From: Paracoccaceae bacterium
Lineage (GTDB): Bacteria; Pseudomonadota; Alphaproteobacteria; Rhodobacterales; Rhodobacteraceae
Direction of reading: 5' to 3'
Assembly: GCA_003512825.1 (NCBI GenBank)
Contig: DOOI01000025.1
Location: forward strand, 6,462 to 21,690
DNA length: 15,229 nt
Shown here piece by piece: positions 1 through 6,720 of this stretch. Numbering within the stretch: the first letter of the stretch is position 1; every line of letters starts with the position of its first letter. Made by a program: the position numbers and the translations under genes. The notes below the pieces were generated by a model. The model saw only the letters and a program-made list of their open reading frames with translations, ran no database searches and was not told the origin of the DNA.

Positions 1-470
1 ACCGGGGGGCCGGGCACACCAGCAACGCCACCAAGAAAGCCCGAGGCGGCCCCTGTGGCAAGCATCACCGGGGGTGTCATGGGGCCTGTGTAGCGCAGAC
101 CAGCGAGGAGCAAGAGAGGCACACAAAGCGCGGCGACAGAAACAAGGGTGCGAAACACCCAAGGATCAAGCTGTGTCAGCACAAGCAATCCCAAGGGGAG
201 CGCCAAGACCATCCCGAACCAAAGGCGTTGGACATCTTTCAAGGCAGCGGATTTGACGGTTTTTCGCAGCGTCGGAAGCGGGCCGAAGGCATCCATCACC
301 GTCAGGACCGTGAGCGCCCAAATGGGAGACAAAAATTGGCCTGCGACCGGAAGAAAGACGAGGGCGGTGCCGAAGCCGGAAAAGCCGCGCACGGCCCCTG
401 CTATGAGGGCTCCCAGCGCGATCCAACCGAGGCCCGGATAGGTTAGGGCCTCGGTCAGAAGGTCAGACAT
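1..470 (-). CDS. TSUP (TauE/SafE-type) membrane permease, N-terminal part, runs off left edge
   Basis: About 156 residues are present; the C-terminus lies outside the window. Reading from the ATG at 470, an early hydrophobic helix leads into a GFSGFGTALVFLPV stretch at about residues 28-41. This is the typical first half-repeat signature of the TSUP family (sulfite exporter TauE/SafE and relatives). Further hydrophobic segments follow (FGMVLALPLGLLVL, then VAALCVPLLLLAGL), and a second glycine-rich motif (SGFLGGVAGVPGPP) just before the edge. Family members move small sulfur- or carbon-containing anions across the inner membrane; the substrate here cannot be told. The start overlaps the secF stop by 8 bases with only a weak ribosome site, so it is probably translationally coupled and the last visible gene of the yajC-secDF operon. 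Confidence 0.85.
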   Translation of the reverse strand, partial: MSDLLTEALTYPGLGWIALGALIAGAVRGFSGFGTALVFLPVAGQFLSPIWALTVLTVMDAFGPLPTLRKTVKSAALKDVQRLWFGMVLALPLGLLVLTQLDPWVFRTLVSVAALCVPLLLLAGLRYTGPMTPPVMLATGAASGFLGGVAGVPGPP

Positions 471-1437
471 TCGCGTCGCCGAACTTGGTGCCAGAGGGGC
501 CTGCGTCGGTCGGTTTGGACCAGTCGCGTTTGACGCCCAACATCAAGACGATGTTTTTCGCCACATAAACCGAGGAATATGTGCCGACGATGATGCCCCA
601 AGTGATCGCAAAGACAAAGCCACGGATCACATCGCCGCCCAAAACCAACATCGCGATCAAGGCAACAAGCGTGGTGCCCGAGGTCATGATCGTGCGCGAC
701 AAAGTTTCGTTGACTGTGAGGTTCATCAAGTCACGCAGCGGTGTGGCTTTGAACTTGATGAGGTTCTCGCGCAGTCGGTCGAAGATCACCACCGTATCGT
801 TGATGGAATAGCCAATGATGGTGAGGAGTGCCGCAATCGTCGCCAGATCAAAGCGGATTTGCAGGAGCGAGAAGATGCCAATGGTAAGCAGCACGTCGTG
901 AAACAGCGCCGCGACCGCGCCAACGGCGAATTGCCATTCGAAACGCAGCCAGATGTAGATCAAGATCGCCGCGAGGGAGGCCGCCACCGCGAGGATGGCA
1001 GTTTGCACCAATTCGCCAGAGACTTTCGGACCGACGCTTTCGACGGAGGGGAAGGTGATCGAGGGATCAACGGCCTTGAGCGCGTCTTCGATCGCGACGA
1101 TGGTTTCGGCTGTGACGGCCTCTTCACCGTCTTGAGCCTGCACCCGGATCAAGGCGACGTTTTGATCGTCTGCGAAGGTCGGATCAAAGACTTCCGTGAT
1201 CGAAATATCGCCAAGGCCCAATGGCTGCATTGCTTGGCGGTAGGCCCCAACATCAACAGAAGCGACGCTTTCGGTGCGGATGGTTGTGCCGCCTCGGAAG
1301 TCGATGCCGAAGTTCAGGCCAATCACCAACCACGCCACAATGGAAAGCACCATGGCCAATGCCGAAGCGCCAAAGGTGAATTTTTGCAGTTTGAAGAAGT
1401 CGATATTCGTCTGGTCGGGAACTATTTTCAAACGCAT
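463..1437 (-). CDS. secF: Protein translocase subunit SecF
   Basis: 324 residues, normal for SecF. With SecD and YajC it forms the inner-membrane accessory complex of SecYEG, which uses the proton gradient to pull secreted proteins through from the periplasmic side. Visible marks are a first membrane helix (about 20-43) followed directly by the conserved GLNFGIDFRGG motif, a periplasmic domain to about residue 140, then five hydrophobic helices including IGYSINDTVVIFDRLRE, the SecF counterpart of the SecD proton-path motif. I chose the ATG at 1437, one base after the secD stop and with GAGG about 6 bases upstream. A TTG at 1449 would add MRSD and overlap secD by 11 bases, which is less likely. 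The tail after the last helix is short and polar (ends KFGDANV). Confidence 0.96.
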   Translation of the reverse strand: MRLKIVPDQTNIDFFKLQKFTFGASALAMVLSIVAWLVIGLNFGIDFRGGTTIRTESVASVDVGAYRQAMQPLGLGDISITEVFDPTFADDQNVALIRVQAQDGEEAVTAETIVAIEDALKAVDPSITFPSVESVGPKVSGELVQTAILAVAASLAAILIYIWLRFEWQFAVGAVAALFHDVLLTIGIFSLLQIRFDLATIAALLTIIGYSINDTVVIFDRLRENLIKFKATPLRDLMNLTVNETLSRTIMTSGTTLVALIAMLVLGGDVIRGFVFAITWGIIVGTYSSVYVAKNIVLMLGVKRDWSKPTDAGPSGTKFGDANV

Positions 1438-1438
1438 G

Positions 1439-3103
1439 TCAGACCTCAATCTTCTTGGGGCGGCGACGCTCGAACCACGTCACGATCAGCAGGCGGGTCA
1501 CCCAAATGGCCGTAAAGACCGATGTGAGGATACCAAGGCCCAAGGTGATCGAGAAACCTCGCACAGGACCAGAGCCGAGCACAAAGAGGATCGTCGCGAT
1601 AATGAAAGTGGTGATGTTGGCATCCAGAATGGCCGAGAGCGCCCGGTCATAACCCAATTCGATTGCGCGCGCAGGCCCTTTCGCAGTTCTGAGTTCTTCT
1701 CGGATACGTTCAAAGACCAGCACGTTGGCATCCACCGCCATGCCGATGGTGAGCACGATGCCCGCGATCCCCGGCAAAGTCAGCGTGCCCCCGATGAGGG
1801 AGAGCGCGCCGAAAATCAGCGCCACGTTGACCAAGAGTGCGATATTGGCGAAAAATCCAAACAGCCCATACGAGGCCCACATGAACCCCATCACCGCCAC
1901 GAAGGCCACCACCATGGCAATCCGGCCAGCGGCAATACTGTCTGCACCAAGTTCTGGGCCGATGGTGCGTTCTTCGAGAAAATCGAGCCCGGCTGGCAAG
2001 GCACCTGCACGCAAGAGCACGGCAAGGTTGGTTGATTCTTCGAGAGTGAAGTTGCCCGTGATGATGCCGGAACCGCCTGCGATATGCGCTTGGATCACAG
2101 GAGCAGAGATAACTTCATCATCGAGCACAATCGCGAAGGGATTGCCGATGTTATTGGCTGTGTAATCGCCGAAACGGCGTGCGCCTGTCGGGTTGAAGCG
2201 GAAAGAGACCGCTGGCCGGCCATTTTGGTCGAAAGAAGGCTGGGCATCCACGAGGTCTTCGCCCGTAACGACGGGGGCTTGTTCAAGGATATAGAAAGAG
2301 CCTTCTTCGTTGATCGAGGGCAGCAGTTCGTTTCCTGCGCCAGCAGGCATGTCGGCATTTGTGGTGCGGGTCACGACGGGTTGGAACGTGAGTTGGGCCG
2401 TGGTGCCAATGATGGCTTTCAATTCGGCCGCGGAACCAAGCCCCGGAACTTGGATCAGGATGCGATCTGCACCCTGCCTTTGGATCGTGGGTTCGCGCGT
2501 GCCGACTTCGTCGATCCGACGGCGAATGATCTCGAGGCTTTGCTGAACAGTGCGATCATCTGTTGCCAGCCTTTCGGCTTCTGACAGGCGGATCACGACA
2601 TCCGCACCTTCGGCGACGACGTCGATATCAGAGGCCCCTGCCCCCGCCAAAGAGGTGACTGGTCGCGCCAGACCGCGCACGAGGCTTGCCGCCTCGACTG
2701 CCATTTCCGGCTTTTCATTCAAACGCACGCGCAATTCCGCGCCGGTGATCGGCTGAAGGCGAATGGTGCCGATGCGCGCACGCTCCTCGCGGAGCAGATC
2801 CCGAACTTCCGGCCACATGCCCTCAAGTCGGGTTTGGTAGACATCTGCGACGCGGACTTCTGCAAGCAGATGCGCCCCGCCGCGCAAATCGAGGCCAAGA
2901 TTGACCAAACCAGATGGCAAATAGGAGGGCCAAAGTGCGACTTGATCCGCCAAACCCTCGGCAACAGCGCCTTTTTCAAGGGCCGCGACCGCGTCATTAT
3001 GGGTTTCTACCCGAGTGTAGAAGGCATTTGGGGCGGCCAGAAGGACACCCAGCGCACAGATGCCAAGGATGAGCACCCGTTTCCATAGATCAATCCGGAG
3101 CAT
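1439..3103 (-). CDS. secD: Protein translocase subunit SecD
   Basis: 554 residues, typical of alphaproteobacterial SecD. It acts with SecF in the inner membrane in the late, proton-driven step of Sec export. Features in order: N-terminal membrane helix (about 10-27), the D1 motif LGLDLRGGAHLL (about 69-80), a large periplasmic domain with the P1-base motif RRRIDEVGTREPTIQRQG and IQVPG, a P1 head region, then five C-terminal membrane helices. The fourth carries GMAVDANVLVFERIREE, whose Asp is the conserved proton-path residue. The start at 3103 has a strong GGAGGA site about 5 bases upstream. It lies 20 bases after the yajC stop and is almost joined to secF, so the three are one transcription unit. 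Confidence 0.97.
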   Translation of the reverse strand: MLRIDLWKRVLILGICALGVLLAAPNAFYTRVETHNDAVAALEKGAVAEGLADQVALWPSYLPSGLVNLGLDLRGGAHLLAEVRVADVYQTRLEGMWPEVRDLLREERARIGTIRLQPITGAELRVRLNEKPEMAVEAASLVRGLARPVTSLAGAGASDIDVVAEGADVVIRLSEAERLATDDRTVQQSLEIIRRRIDEVGTREPTIQRQGADRILIQVPGLGSAAELKAIIGTTAQLTFQPVVTRTTNADMPAGAGNELLPSINEEGSFYILEQAPVVTGEDLVDAQPSFDQNGRPAVSFRFNPTGARRFGDYTANNIGNPFAIVLDDEVISAPVIQAHIAGGSGIITGNFTLEESTNLAVLLRAGALPAGLDFLEERTIGPELGADSIAAGRIAMVVAFVAVMGFMWASYGLFGFFANIALLVNVALIFGALSLIGGTLTLPGIAGIVLTIGMAVDANVLVFERIREELRTAKGPARAIELGYDRALSAILDANITTFIIATILFVLGSGPVRGFSITLGLGILTSVFTAIWVTRLLIVTWFERRRPKKIEV

Positions 3104-3123
3104 TGGCTCCTCCGCAAGTCAGG

Positions 3124-3405
3124 TCAGGAAGCAGCGGGTTCAGTTTTTGACAGAACCTGTGCGATGGAGCCGCGCACAACGCGCACTTTCACGTTCTCGG
3201 CGATTTCGAGCTCAACCTCGTTATCGTCCTTCACTTTGTGCACTTTGCCGACAAGTCCACCTTGAGTAACGACCATATCGCCGCGACGCAGAGCGGCGAC
3301 CATCGCCTGATGCTCTTTCATCTTTTTTTGCTGTGGGCGGATGAGCAGAAAATACATGATCGCGAAGATCAAGATCAGCGGCACGAATTGTCCGAAAGCT
3401 TCCAT
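3124..3405 (-). CDS. yajC: Preprotein translocase subunit YajC
   Basis: 93 residues, close to the usual length. One membrane helix (about 7-22, FVPLILIFAIMYFLLI) is followed by the hallmark RPQQKKMKEH sequence. A small soluble domain then contains GDMVVTQGGLVGKV and ends in VLSKTEP. YajC joins SecD-SecF and associates with SecYEG and YidC in the inner membrane. The ATG at 3405 has an AGAGGA site about 6 bases upstream. It is the first gene of the sec transcription unit: a terminator for the preceding gene and a plausible promoter both lie within the 207 bases upstream. Confidence 0.97.
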   Translation of the reverse strand: MEAFGQFVPLILIFAIMYFLLIRPQQKKMKEHQAMVAALRRGDMVVTQGGLVGKVHKVKDDNEVELEIAENVKVRVVRGSIAQVLSKTEPAAS

Positions 3406-3453
3406 GGTCTGTCCTCTTTTTCAAAGCGGGCTTGGCCCACCGGATTGCGCGGG

Positions 3454-3482
3454 AACCTATGGTCCCCCGGCTCGCTTTGCAA
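3454..3482 (-). promoter_or_regulatory. Candidate sigma-70 promoter of the yajC-secD-secF operon
   Basis: On the minus strand TTGCAA (3482-3477), 17 bases, then TAGGTT (3459-3454), about 49 bases before the yajC ATG. Spacing is ideal and the hexamers are moderate. The position fits, since a terminator lies just upstream and yajC must start a new transcript. The rest of 3406-3612 shows no gene. Confidence 0.4.
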
Positions 3483-3545
3483 GGCGCGAAGGCTGTGTCT
3501 GCTGGAAGACTATCGGTTCTTTCGCCACCTTTTGCGCTGAAATTC

Positions 3546-3579
3546 AAAAAAGGGGCGCACAGCTCATCGCAGCGCGCCC
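3546..3579 (-). terminator. Rho-independent terminator of the 3613-4212 gene
   Basis: On the minus strand an 8-pair stem (GGGCGCGC with GTGCGCCC, one G-U pair) closes an 11-base loop and is followed by one C and six T residues. It begins 33 bases after the stop codon of the upstream gene, which makes it a convincing intrinsic terminator. It insulates that gene from the sec operon. Confidence 0.75.
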
Positions 3580-3612
3580 ACATTTTGCTTTGATCAGATG
3601 TTCGCCGACGGG

Positions 3613-4212
3613 TCAGCTGGCTTTTTCCAACAAGGTGTAGGTGGAGATTGCCTCGCCAGAAACTTGAACACGCGCGATCTTGCCTGCGTCATTGCGTTTG
3701 GAGCGGGCACCGACGGCTTTCTTGATCATGCGACCCAGCTGTTGGTTGAGCACGATCGAGAGTTTGCTGGCGGGCGCGCCATCATCATTGGCAACATTGC
3801 CGCAAGCCAATGCATAAAGTTTGGCAAAGTCGCCATCCTGCGTCGCGGTTTTCATAACGTTCAAAATGAGGTGCTCGTCAAAGCCGCCCTTTTGATCAAT
3901 CTCTTGGGCCAGATTAACGGCACGCTCAATGACGGCGCGCTTGGCTTTCAAGCGCTTTGCCAATTCGTTGTCAGGAGCGGCGTTCTCAAGAACAAAGTTT
4001 TCGACAAGCTTTTGCATGAAGTGGCCAAGCTCCATACCGGATTTCTTGGCTTCTTCTTGTGCCAGTTTCCGCACCTCGGTTTCGAGGGTGAAGCTGATCT
4101 TGTTGGCCGATGCCAGCCGGTCAGCGACTTTTTGTTTCTTGGAAGGCTTTGCGACAGCACCTTCGGCTTGAGCCTTGGTTTTCTTCGCTTTTTTATCTTC
4201 GGTCATTGCCAT
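3613..4212 (-). CDS. Lysine-rich protein of unknown function with possible ribbon-helix-helix segment
   Basis: 199 residues from the ATG at 4212 (MAMTEDKKAKK). I do not recognise it as a named family. The first 35 residues are Lys/Ala-rich and probably disordered. Then comes KISFTLETEVRKLAQEEAKK, a short strand followed by a helix, SGMELGHF as the turn, and a second helix (MQKLVENFVLE). That strand-helix-helix pattern, with a small residue before the second helix, resembles Arc/MetJ-type DNA-binding folds (about residues 36-77). The remainder is mixed helical and charged and ends in a short strand-rich tail. The start at 4212 has AAGGGGG about 9 bases upstream; the ATG at 4239 has no such site and would add MLRQRGNPK. 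It has its own promoter-like sequence and terminator, so it is probably monocistronic. A DNA-binding role is inferred from pattern only. Confidence 0.75.
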   Translation of the reverse strand: MAMTEDKKAKKTKAQAEGAVAKPSKKQKVADRLASANKISFTLETEVRKLAQEEAKKSGMELGHFMQKLVENFVLENAAPDNELAKRLKAKRAVIERAVNLAQEIDQKGGFDEHLILNVMKTATQDGDFAKLYALACGNVANDDGAPASKLSIVLNQQLGRMIKKAVGARSKRNDAGKIARVQVSGEAISTYTLLEKAS

Positions 4213-4246
4213 TTTGGGGTTCCCCCTTTGCCTCAACATACGGAGA

Positions 4247-4275
4247 CGCTATGCGGGCGCATGCTGCTTCGTCAA
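4247..4275 (-). promoter_or_regulatory. Candidate promoter of the 3613-4212 gene
   Basis: On the minus strand TTGACG (4275-4270), 17 bases, then ATAGCG (4252-4247), 35 bases before the chosen start at 4212. The -35 is close to consensus and the -10 is poor, lacking the final T, as is common in Rhodobacterales promoters. The -10 overlaps one of three TATGCGG repeats. Confidence 0.45.
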
Positions 4276-4310
4276 CATGCAGAGTCTGTATGCGGATACA
4301 AATTATGCGG
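4250..4310. repeat. Three direct copies of TATGCGG in the divergent spacer
   Basis: TATGCGG occurs at 4250-4256, 4289-4295 and 4304-4310, all in the same orientation, followed by G, A and G. One copy overlaps the candidate -10 of the 3613-4212 gene and two lie just upstream of its -35. This is how an operator would be placed. The rest of the 308-base spacer (4213-4520) shows no gene and no recognisable SAM riboswitch. Confidence 0.5.
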
Positions 4311-4463
4311 GAGTTGGAAAATCTGTTGCAACTCAGCAACGGGCGGTAGAGAGGCGCGAATCACACGTCCTCTGTCCAGCATGGAAAGATATTCTGCGGG
4401 ACGGGGGTGATCTGGGAAAATGGCCTATCGAGATCGGCTTCTTGAGGAAGAGCCGTGGAACGA

Positions 4464-4492
4464 TTGCCCACAGCTTGGCAGAGAGATACACA
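4464..4492 (+). promoter_or_regulatory. Weak candidate promoter for the sulfhydrylase gene
   Basis: TTGCCC (4464-4469), 17 bases, TACACA (4487-4492), giving a short leader of about 20 bases before the ATG at 4521. Both hexamers are imperfect; this is the best-spaced pair I found upstream. Confidence 0.25.
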
Positions 4493-4520
4493 TTCCCCAA
4501 CGCAGTCTAGGGAGGGACAG

Positions 4521-5813
4521 ATGTCCGATACAGCGAGCTACGGTTTTGACACGTTGCAGATTCACGCAGGCGCACGCCCAGATCCGGCCACGGGCGCACG
4601 TCAAACCCCGATCTACCAAACAACGGCTTACGTGTTTCGCGATGCAGACCATGCCGCTGCTTTGTTTAACCTGCAAGAAGTCGGATACATCTATTCGCGT
4701 CTGACCAACCCAACGGTTGCTGTGTTGCAAGAGCGGATTGCGACGCTGGAAGGTGGCGTCGGGGCGGTTTGCTGCTCGTCCGGCCATGCAGCGCAGATCA
4801 TGGCGCTTTTCCCTTTGATGGGTCCGGGCCGGAATCTGGTGGCGTCTAACCGCCTTTATGGCGGCACGATCACTCAGTTCAGCCAAACGATCAAACGCTT
4901 TGGCTGGTCGGCCAAATTTGTTGATTTCGATGACCCAGACGCCATCGCAGCGGCCATTGACGGCGATACACGAGCGATTTTCTGCGAGACGATTGCCAAC
5001 CCCGGTGGGGTGGTGACTGACCTCGACGCAGTGGCGAAGGTTGCTGACAAAGCGGGGTTGCCCCTGATCGTGGATAACACCACCGCGACGCCATACCTGT
5101 GCCGCCCGATCGAACATGGGGCGACTTTGGTGGTGCATTCGACAACGAAATATATGACTGGCAATGGCACGGTCACGGGCGGCTGCATTGTCGACTCGGG
5201 CAAATTCAACTGGTCCGCATCAGATAAATTCCCCTCGCTCTCGGCGCCGGAGCCTGCCTATCACGGGCTGAAGTTCCACGAGACCTTTGGGGCGCTGGCC
5301 TTTACCTTCCATGGTATTGCGATTGGCCTGCGCGATTTGGGTATGACGATGAACCCACAGGGCGCGCATTACACGCTGATGGGTATCGAAACACTGTCGT
5401 TGCGGATGCAGCGCCATGTCGAGAATGCCGAGAAAGTGGCGAAATGGCTGGAGAATGACCCGCGTATTGATTTCGTGACCTATGCAGGCTTGGCGTCGTC
5501 CAAGTGGAATGGCACAGCGAAGCGGATCACGCCAAAGGGCGCGGGGGCGCTGTTCACCTTCGCAGTCAAGGGCGGCTATGAGGCCTGTGTGAAGCTGGTC
5601 AATAGCTTGGATATTTTCAGCCATGTGGCAAACTTGGGCGACACACGCTCGCTGATCATCCACTCCGCCTCGACCACACACCGTCAGTTGACGCCAGAGC
5701 AGCAGGTCGCGTCGGGTGCGGCGCCCAATGTGGTGCGGGTATCAATTGGTATCGAAGATGCGGATGATTTGATCCGCGATCTTGATCAGGCCTTGAGCAA
5801 AGCGACAGCCTGA
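4521..5813 (+). CDS. metY: O-acetylhomoserine sulfhydrylase (aminocarboxypropyltransferase)
   Basis: 430 residues, the usual length for the long O-acetylhomoserine sulfhydrylases of the Cys/Met PLP-enzyme family (about 420-440). It makes homocysteine (or methionine) from O-acetylhomoserine and sulfide (or methanethiol) in the cytosol. Visible marks: FDTLQIHAG near the start, PIYQTTAY, the phosphate-binding YSR of the partner subunit (58-60), TLEGGVGAVCCSSGHAA, the IVDNT strand holding the ring-facing Asp, and HSTTKY with the PLP-binding Lys at about residue 210, followed by GNGTVTGG. The C-terminal FSHVANLGDTRSLIIHSAS block is also typical. Start: ATG 4521 has a strong AGGGAGGGA site; an in-frame ATG at 4455 would add 22 non-conserved residues. 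O-succinylhomoserine specificity (MetZ) is less likely because those enzymes are usually near 400 residues. Confidence 0.92.
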   Translation: MSDTASYGFDTLQIHAGARPDPATGARQTPIYQTTAYVFRDADHAAALFNLQEVGYIYSRLTNPTVAVLQERIATLEGGVGAVCCSSGHAAQIMALFPLMGPGRNLVASNRLYGGTITQFSQTIKRFGWSAKFVDFDDPDAIAAAIDGDTRAIFCETIANPGGVVTDLDAVAKVADKAGLPLIVDNTTATPYLCRPIEHGATLVVHSTTKYMTGNGTVTGGCIVDSGKFNWSASDKFPSLSAPEPAYHGLKFHETFGALAFTFHGIAIGLRDLGMTMNPQGAHYTLMGIETLSLRMQRHVENAEKVAKWLENDPRIDFVTYAGLASSKWNGTAKRITPKGAGALFTFAVKGGYEACVKLVNSLDIFSHVANLGDTRSLIIHSASTTHRQLTPEQQVASGAAPNVVRVSIGIEDADDLIRDLDQALSKATA

Positions 5814-5828
5814 CGCCAAAATTTGAGT

Positions 5829-5865
5829 ACAAAACAAAGGGGCGGTGCATAATGTGCCGCCCCTT
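5829..5865. terminator. Shared hairpin terminator between metY and the SIMPL gene
   Basis: A 9-pair perfect GC-rich stem (AAGGGGCGG with CCGCCCCTT, 5837-5845 and 5857-5865) closes an 11-base loop. It lies in the 67-base gap between two converging genes. On the minus strand it is followed by TTGTTTTG-like sequence, good for ending the SIMPL transcript. On the plus strand the tail is only TTGCTGTTT, so it is weaker in that direction. Confidence 0.7.
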
Positions 5866-5880
5866 GCTGTTTCGCCAAGA

Positions 5881-6570
5881 TCAATCGATGCGGATTTCCA
5901 GATCGACCCGCGCAGTCACCCCAAGCTCTCCGGCGGCGATGGGAACAGAAGAGCGCATGGCCATATCAGCCATTGGGCGGGGGCCCTCGTTGTAGCTGGA
6001 GTTGTCGCGGATACGCTCGATCTGTCCAAGCGTAACGCCCGCAGCCTTGGCCAGCACTTCGGCGCGCATCAATGCGTCTTTGACAGCAGCGGCGCGCGCT
6101 TCGTTCATCGCAGGCCCTGAGTCTGCGAGGCCAAAGGAAAGTCCATCCATGCGATTTGCCCCTGCGGCGAGGGCTGTATCAATTGCCGGGCCTGCTTTGG
6201 TGATATCGCGCAAGATCACCGATAGGCTCAAGGAGGCCATGAAGGCGTCGGGCTCGATTGCGCCATTCTGATGCCCGTCTGTATAGATTGGAAAGAGGGA
6301 TAAGCCCGAGGATTGCATATCGGCAGGCTCGATGCCCAAGTCATTCAGGGCCTTCAAGATAGCTGTCATCGTCGCGCCAGAACTTGTCATCGCATCGGCG
6401 GCAGTCTTGCCCCTGTTTTCAATGCCGAAGCGCACCGTGCCTTGATCCGGGACACGCGCGATGCTGGCTTCGCCCGAGACGGACATTAGGCGCGGTGTCT
6501 CAGCCCAAGCGGTGATTGGGCTAGATGCCAGCAAAGTCGTGAGGGAAAGAACGGTTAGGGAGCGCAGCAT
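5881..6570 (-). CDS. Secreted SIMPL (DUF541) domain protein
   Basis: 229 residues. A signal peptide (MLRSLTVLSL then a hydrophobic core) ends at a likely AWA|ET cleavage site after residue 23, so the mature protein should be periplasmic. The mature part starts with RLMSVSGEASIARVPDQGTV, the typical opening of SIMPL/DUF541 proteins. It continues with repeated strand-helix units (TMTAILKALNDLGIEPADMQSSGLSLFP; ARAAAVKDALMRAEVLAKAAGVTLG) and ends in ARVDLEIRID, all matching the family in order and length. Members include BP26/OMP28 of Brucella and E. coli YggE; their function is poorly known, with links to oxidative stress and to oligomeric periplasmic assemblies. The ATG at 6570 has AAAGGA about 7 bases upstream. 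It is divergent from the 934-residue membrane protein across a 150-base spacer and ends at a shared terminator. Confidence 0.88.
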   Translation of the reverse strand: MLRSLTVLSLTTLLASSPITAWAETPRLMSVSGEASIARVPDQGTVRFGIENRGKTAADAMTSSGATMTAILKALNDLGIEPADMQSSGLSLFPIYTDGHQNGAIEPDAFMASLSLSVILRDITKAGPAIDTALAAGANRMDGLSFGLADSGPAMNEARAAAVKDALMRAEVLAKAAGVTLGQIERIRDNSSYNEGPRPMADMAMRSSVPIAAGELGVTARVDLEIRID

Positions 6571-6592
6571 GGGTGGTCCTTTTCAACGAAAA

Positions 6593-6674
6593 AGCTTCTC
6601 GACTATCAATTGGGGCCAAAGCCTACGCACGCAAGAGGAGAATTTTCCGCTACGCTTCCCCTAAGCGAGAAGCT
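6593..6674. repeat. Spaced inverted repeat in the SIMPL / membrane-scaffold divergent spacer
   Basis: AGCTTCTCG at 6593-6601 is matched exactly by its reverse complement CGAGAAGCT at 6666-6674, 9 of 9 bases, with arm centres about 73 bases apart. Allowing one or two mismatches extends the match a few bases inward. It lies wholly within the 150-base intergenic spacer, so it could serve a regulator acting on both genes. A chance match this long in such a spacer is uncommon but not negligible. Confidence 0.35.
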
Positions 6675-6720
6675 GCTGTAGGTTAACATAGCGGCATAGG
6701 GACGCTTCCACGATGATACT

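Noticed and set aside
859..2035. Long plus-strand open frames (859-1515 and 1274-2035) opposite secF/secD
   Set aside because: They are antisense to well-conserved SecD/SecF, have no recognisable domain and show composition expected of a shadow frame.
3406..3540. tRNA-like sequence (GGTTC.. ATCC-type box) upstream of yajC
   Set aside because: No acceptor stem or anticodon arm can be folded around it; it is better read as promoter and leader.
4213..4520. SAM-II or SAM/SAH riboswitch upstream of metY
   Set aside because: Expected in many alphaproteobacteria, but none of the conserved core stretches I know could be found; only weak short hairpins.
4455..4520. Upstream ATG at 4455 extending metY by 22 residues
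   Set aside because: The extension is not family-like and the ATG at 4521 has a near-perfect ribosome site.
4425..5138. Minus-strand frame of 237 codons over metY
   Set aside because: Antisense to a strongly conserved PLP enzyme and without any recognisable domain.
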